Positions 62,688 to 64,000 of a stretch of 64,000 bases of DNA are shown here, piece by piece (position 1 is the first letter of the stretch; every line of letters begins with the position of its first letter). The notes under the pieces are model-generated. The model was given only the letters and a program-made list of their open reading frames with translations. It made no database searches and was not told the DNA's origin. A program made the position numbers and the translations under genes. Origin of the DNA: DATGSL01 sp964645585. Its GTDB lineage: Bacteria; Verrucomicrobiota; Verrucomicrobiia; Opitutales; T3Sed10-336. The stretch is taken from the NCBI GenBank assembly GCA_964645585.1, contig CAZYAN010000012.1, positions 1-64,000 on the forward strand, written 5' to 3'.

Positions 62688-64000
62688 TTATTTTAAGCGC
62701 AAACCAACCCTCCAGAAGTTGCGATCGAATCCTTCCGACGGAACCAGGACTTCAAACATTCCGGGCAGAGGGCTGGTGATCTCCTGAACAGCGGGTGTCC
62801 AGTCGCCGCTGAGACCGGGGTTTTCGTAGAGTTCAAACTCAAGGTAGTTCGCGTACAGTGCCGGAAACTCGAAGGAGATCAGCGTGTGGTCGGGACCGGC
62901 CGGCTCGATCAAGAGGACGGGCAGGGTGAGGGCCGCTGCCGGAACCGTCGAATAGCTCGGAAAGAGAAACGGATCTTTTCCGGCGATGTATTTTTGAAGA
63001 TTGGAATACCCGTCGTTGTTGATGTCGGCCCACGGGTTGTTGCCAGTGTCGCCGAAGAAGGCTTTTTCCCACTCATCGCCGAGGAGGTTGCCGTCGGTAT
63101 CCTCGCCGGTGCCGGATGGGAGCAGAACGACCTCCGCGTCCGGGCGTCCACCGACATTAATCACTTCGACAGCGGCTCCCGCGCAGGCGGCAAATGGCGC
63201 GTCGGTGAAGACTCGTGCCTGAAGCTGCGTTCCCGGCAAAATGCTGAAATTGCCGGGAAGCCGGAACGCTTGGCCATCGCGATTGAACAGGCTGTACAAG
63301 ATCGCCGGGAAATTGACTTCGTTGAGGACGAGGCATCCGGGATAAGCCAGCGAGTCGGGCCGGAACTCGAGCGTGAGGACTTGCACCGGCCGGGGATCCG
63401 GAGCACCCAAGGCCGCGTCCAGGCCGTTGAGGGCGCTGGTGTAATTCGCTGGGGTGAGGGCGGAAAACGGAGCGCCGGCAAGATCGCTGAAGTCGGCGCG
63501 GTACGGGGCAGGAATCTCACCGGTTGCAAGAAACGCGCGCAGAACATCGATTGGAGGATCGAAGGCGCCGGGGAAGGTGTTGCCGTGCGCGGCGCTGATT
63601 CGGAAGATCTCGACAGCCAGATTCCTCAGCGCTTCCATGTCGGGATCGGCAGATGTTCGAACCGTGTCGCGAATCGCGGCCGCGGCGTCAGTGAGCCGAT
63701 AGGATGGATGCAGCGGCTGCCAGGTTTCCAGCGCTTGCAGTGCCTCCTTGGTCGGTGCCAGCGCTCCTTCGGTCGCCTCGCCCATCGATGAAACGGTCTC
63801 GACCGAACGGAAGCCGGACAACGAAAGAAAGTTTGGATTCGGCGCCGGCGGATTGTTTGCATCGGCCGCCGGCGGGGTGAAGGAGCCGGGAAGAAGATTT
63901 CGTTCGATGAAACGGAGCAGCAGCCATCGCTCGAAAACCAGCGCGGCGATCACGTCAACCGAGTCGATGGTCTCGGCCGCGACAGGCGGAGGTTCGCCTG
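62688..64000 (-). CDS. Large exported protein, 5' end beyond window edge
   Basis: The frame is open to the right edge, so the N-terminus is missing; at least 437 residues remain. The visible part begins with a helical segment ('VIAALVFERWLLLRFIERN'), has a helical middle, then a beta-rich part. It includes a calcium-type loop pair ('DTDGNLLGDEWEKAFFGDTG' and 'ADINNDGYSNLQKYIAGKDP', about residues 314-360) and the C-terminal 'FELYENPGLSGDWTPAVQE ... FWRVGLRLK'. That ending matches the C-terminal module of other exported proteins in this window. No catalytic motif recognised. Confidence 0.78.
   Translation of the reverse strand, partial: GEPPPVAAETIDSVDVIAALVFERWLLLRFIERNLLPGSFTPPAADANNPPAPNPNFLSLSGFRSVETVSSMGEATEGALAPTKEALQALETWQPLHPSYRLTDAAAAIRDTVRTSADPDMEALRNLAVEIFRISAAHGNTFPGAFDPPIDVLRAFLATGEIPAPYRADFSDLAGAPFSALTPANYTSALNGLDAALGAPDPRPVQVLTLEFRPDSLAYPGCLVLNEVNFPAILYSLFNRDGQAFRLPGNFSILPGTQLQARVFTDAPFAACAGAAVEVINVGGRPDAEVVLLPSGTGEDTDGNLLGDEWEKAFFGDTGNNPWADINNDGYSNLQKYIAGKDPFLFPSYSTVPAAALTLPVLLIEPAGPDHTLISFEFPALYANYLEFELYENPGLSGDWTPAVQEITSPLPGMFEVLVPSEGFDRNFWRVGLRLK

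Overview
The window looks like a chromosomal segment of a GC-rich (about 60% by eye) Gram-negative bacterium of the phylum Verrucomicrobiota, probably the Opitutales/Puniceicoccales side. This is inferred from gene families, not from a marker gene. KdsA (Kdo synthesis) and an outer-membrane barrel imply an LPS outer membrane. The mix of PEP-CTERM, prepilin-like H-X9-DG proteins, Tat-exported Gfo/Idh/MocA oxidoreductases, ThuA proteins, a sulfatase, GH115, GH9, DUF4838 and secreted proteins with 'DPDGDGLANLLEYALG' calcium-type repeats is typical of that phylum. I see no rRNA, tRNA, CRISPR array, IS element or prophage.

Layout. (1) 1-5979, minus strand: four consecutive exported proteins (the last runs off the left edge), one of them a phage tail-collar-type fibre protein. 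(2) 6244-18169, plus strand: a polysaccharide locus with a Gfo/Idh oxidoreductase, a PEP-CTERM protein, a pseudopilin-like protein and three large exported proteins, including GH115-like and DUF4838 enzymes. Four of these share a duplicated domain of about 240 residues; in three it interrupts the same C-terminal module. (3) 18342-25739: metallophosphoesterase, a decayed PIN-toxin fragment, LytS/LytR two-component pair, PfkB kinase, DUF6941-like protein, and pyrG-kdsA. (4) 25932-30892: an LVIVD-propeller/Ig surface protein and a lipoyl/E3-binding/ketoacyl synthase III fusion. (5) 30942-38066: a Rho-N-like small protein and a histidine kinase/sigma-54 regulator system. The regulator lies beside an operon of a helical exported protein, a PQQ-type propeller, an outer-membrane barrel and the kinase. 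The operon has a near-consensus sigma-54 promoter and two matched palindromes upstream.

(6) 38227-44364: a P-loop ATPase, an arrestin-like protein and a broken DUF3592 gene, then an MFS transporter, a D-Ala-D-Ala carboxypeptidase and a rhomboid protease. (7) 44539-47590: ferritin-like protein with a clear promoter, and an MBL hydrolase-ribD-rdgB operon. (8) 47821-57668: GH9 glucanase, sulfatase-SGNH esterase fusion, and a minus-strand sugar-catabolic group (Hyi-like isomerase, Gfo/Idh, double ThuA, BNR-4). (9) 57761-64000: a VapBC-type module with operator, Rieske FAD oxidoreductase plus SDR, pncA, truncated haemoglobin, and a secreted protein cut by the right edge.

How it fits together: most accessory genes suggest uptake and dismantling of complex, probably sulfated or glucuronylated, glycans by exported enzymes, with surface-displayed scaffolds around them. 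The strongest candidates for undescribed biology are the lipoyl-E3-binding-KAS III fusion, the sigma-54-controlled envelope operon, and the domain nested inside a shared C-terminal module.
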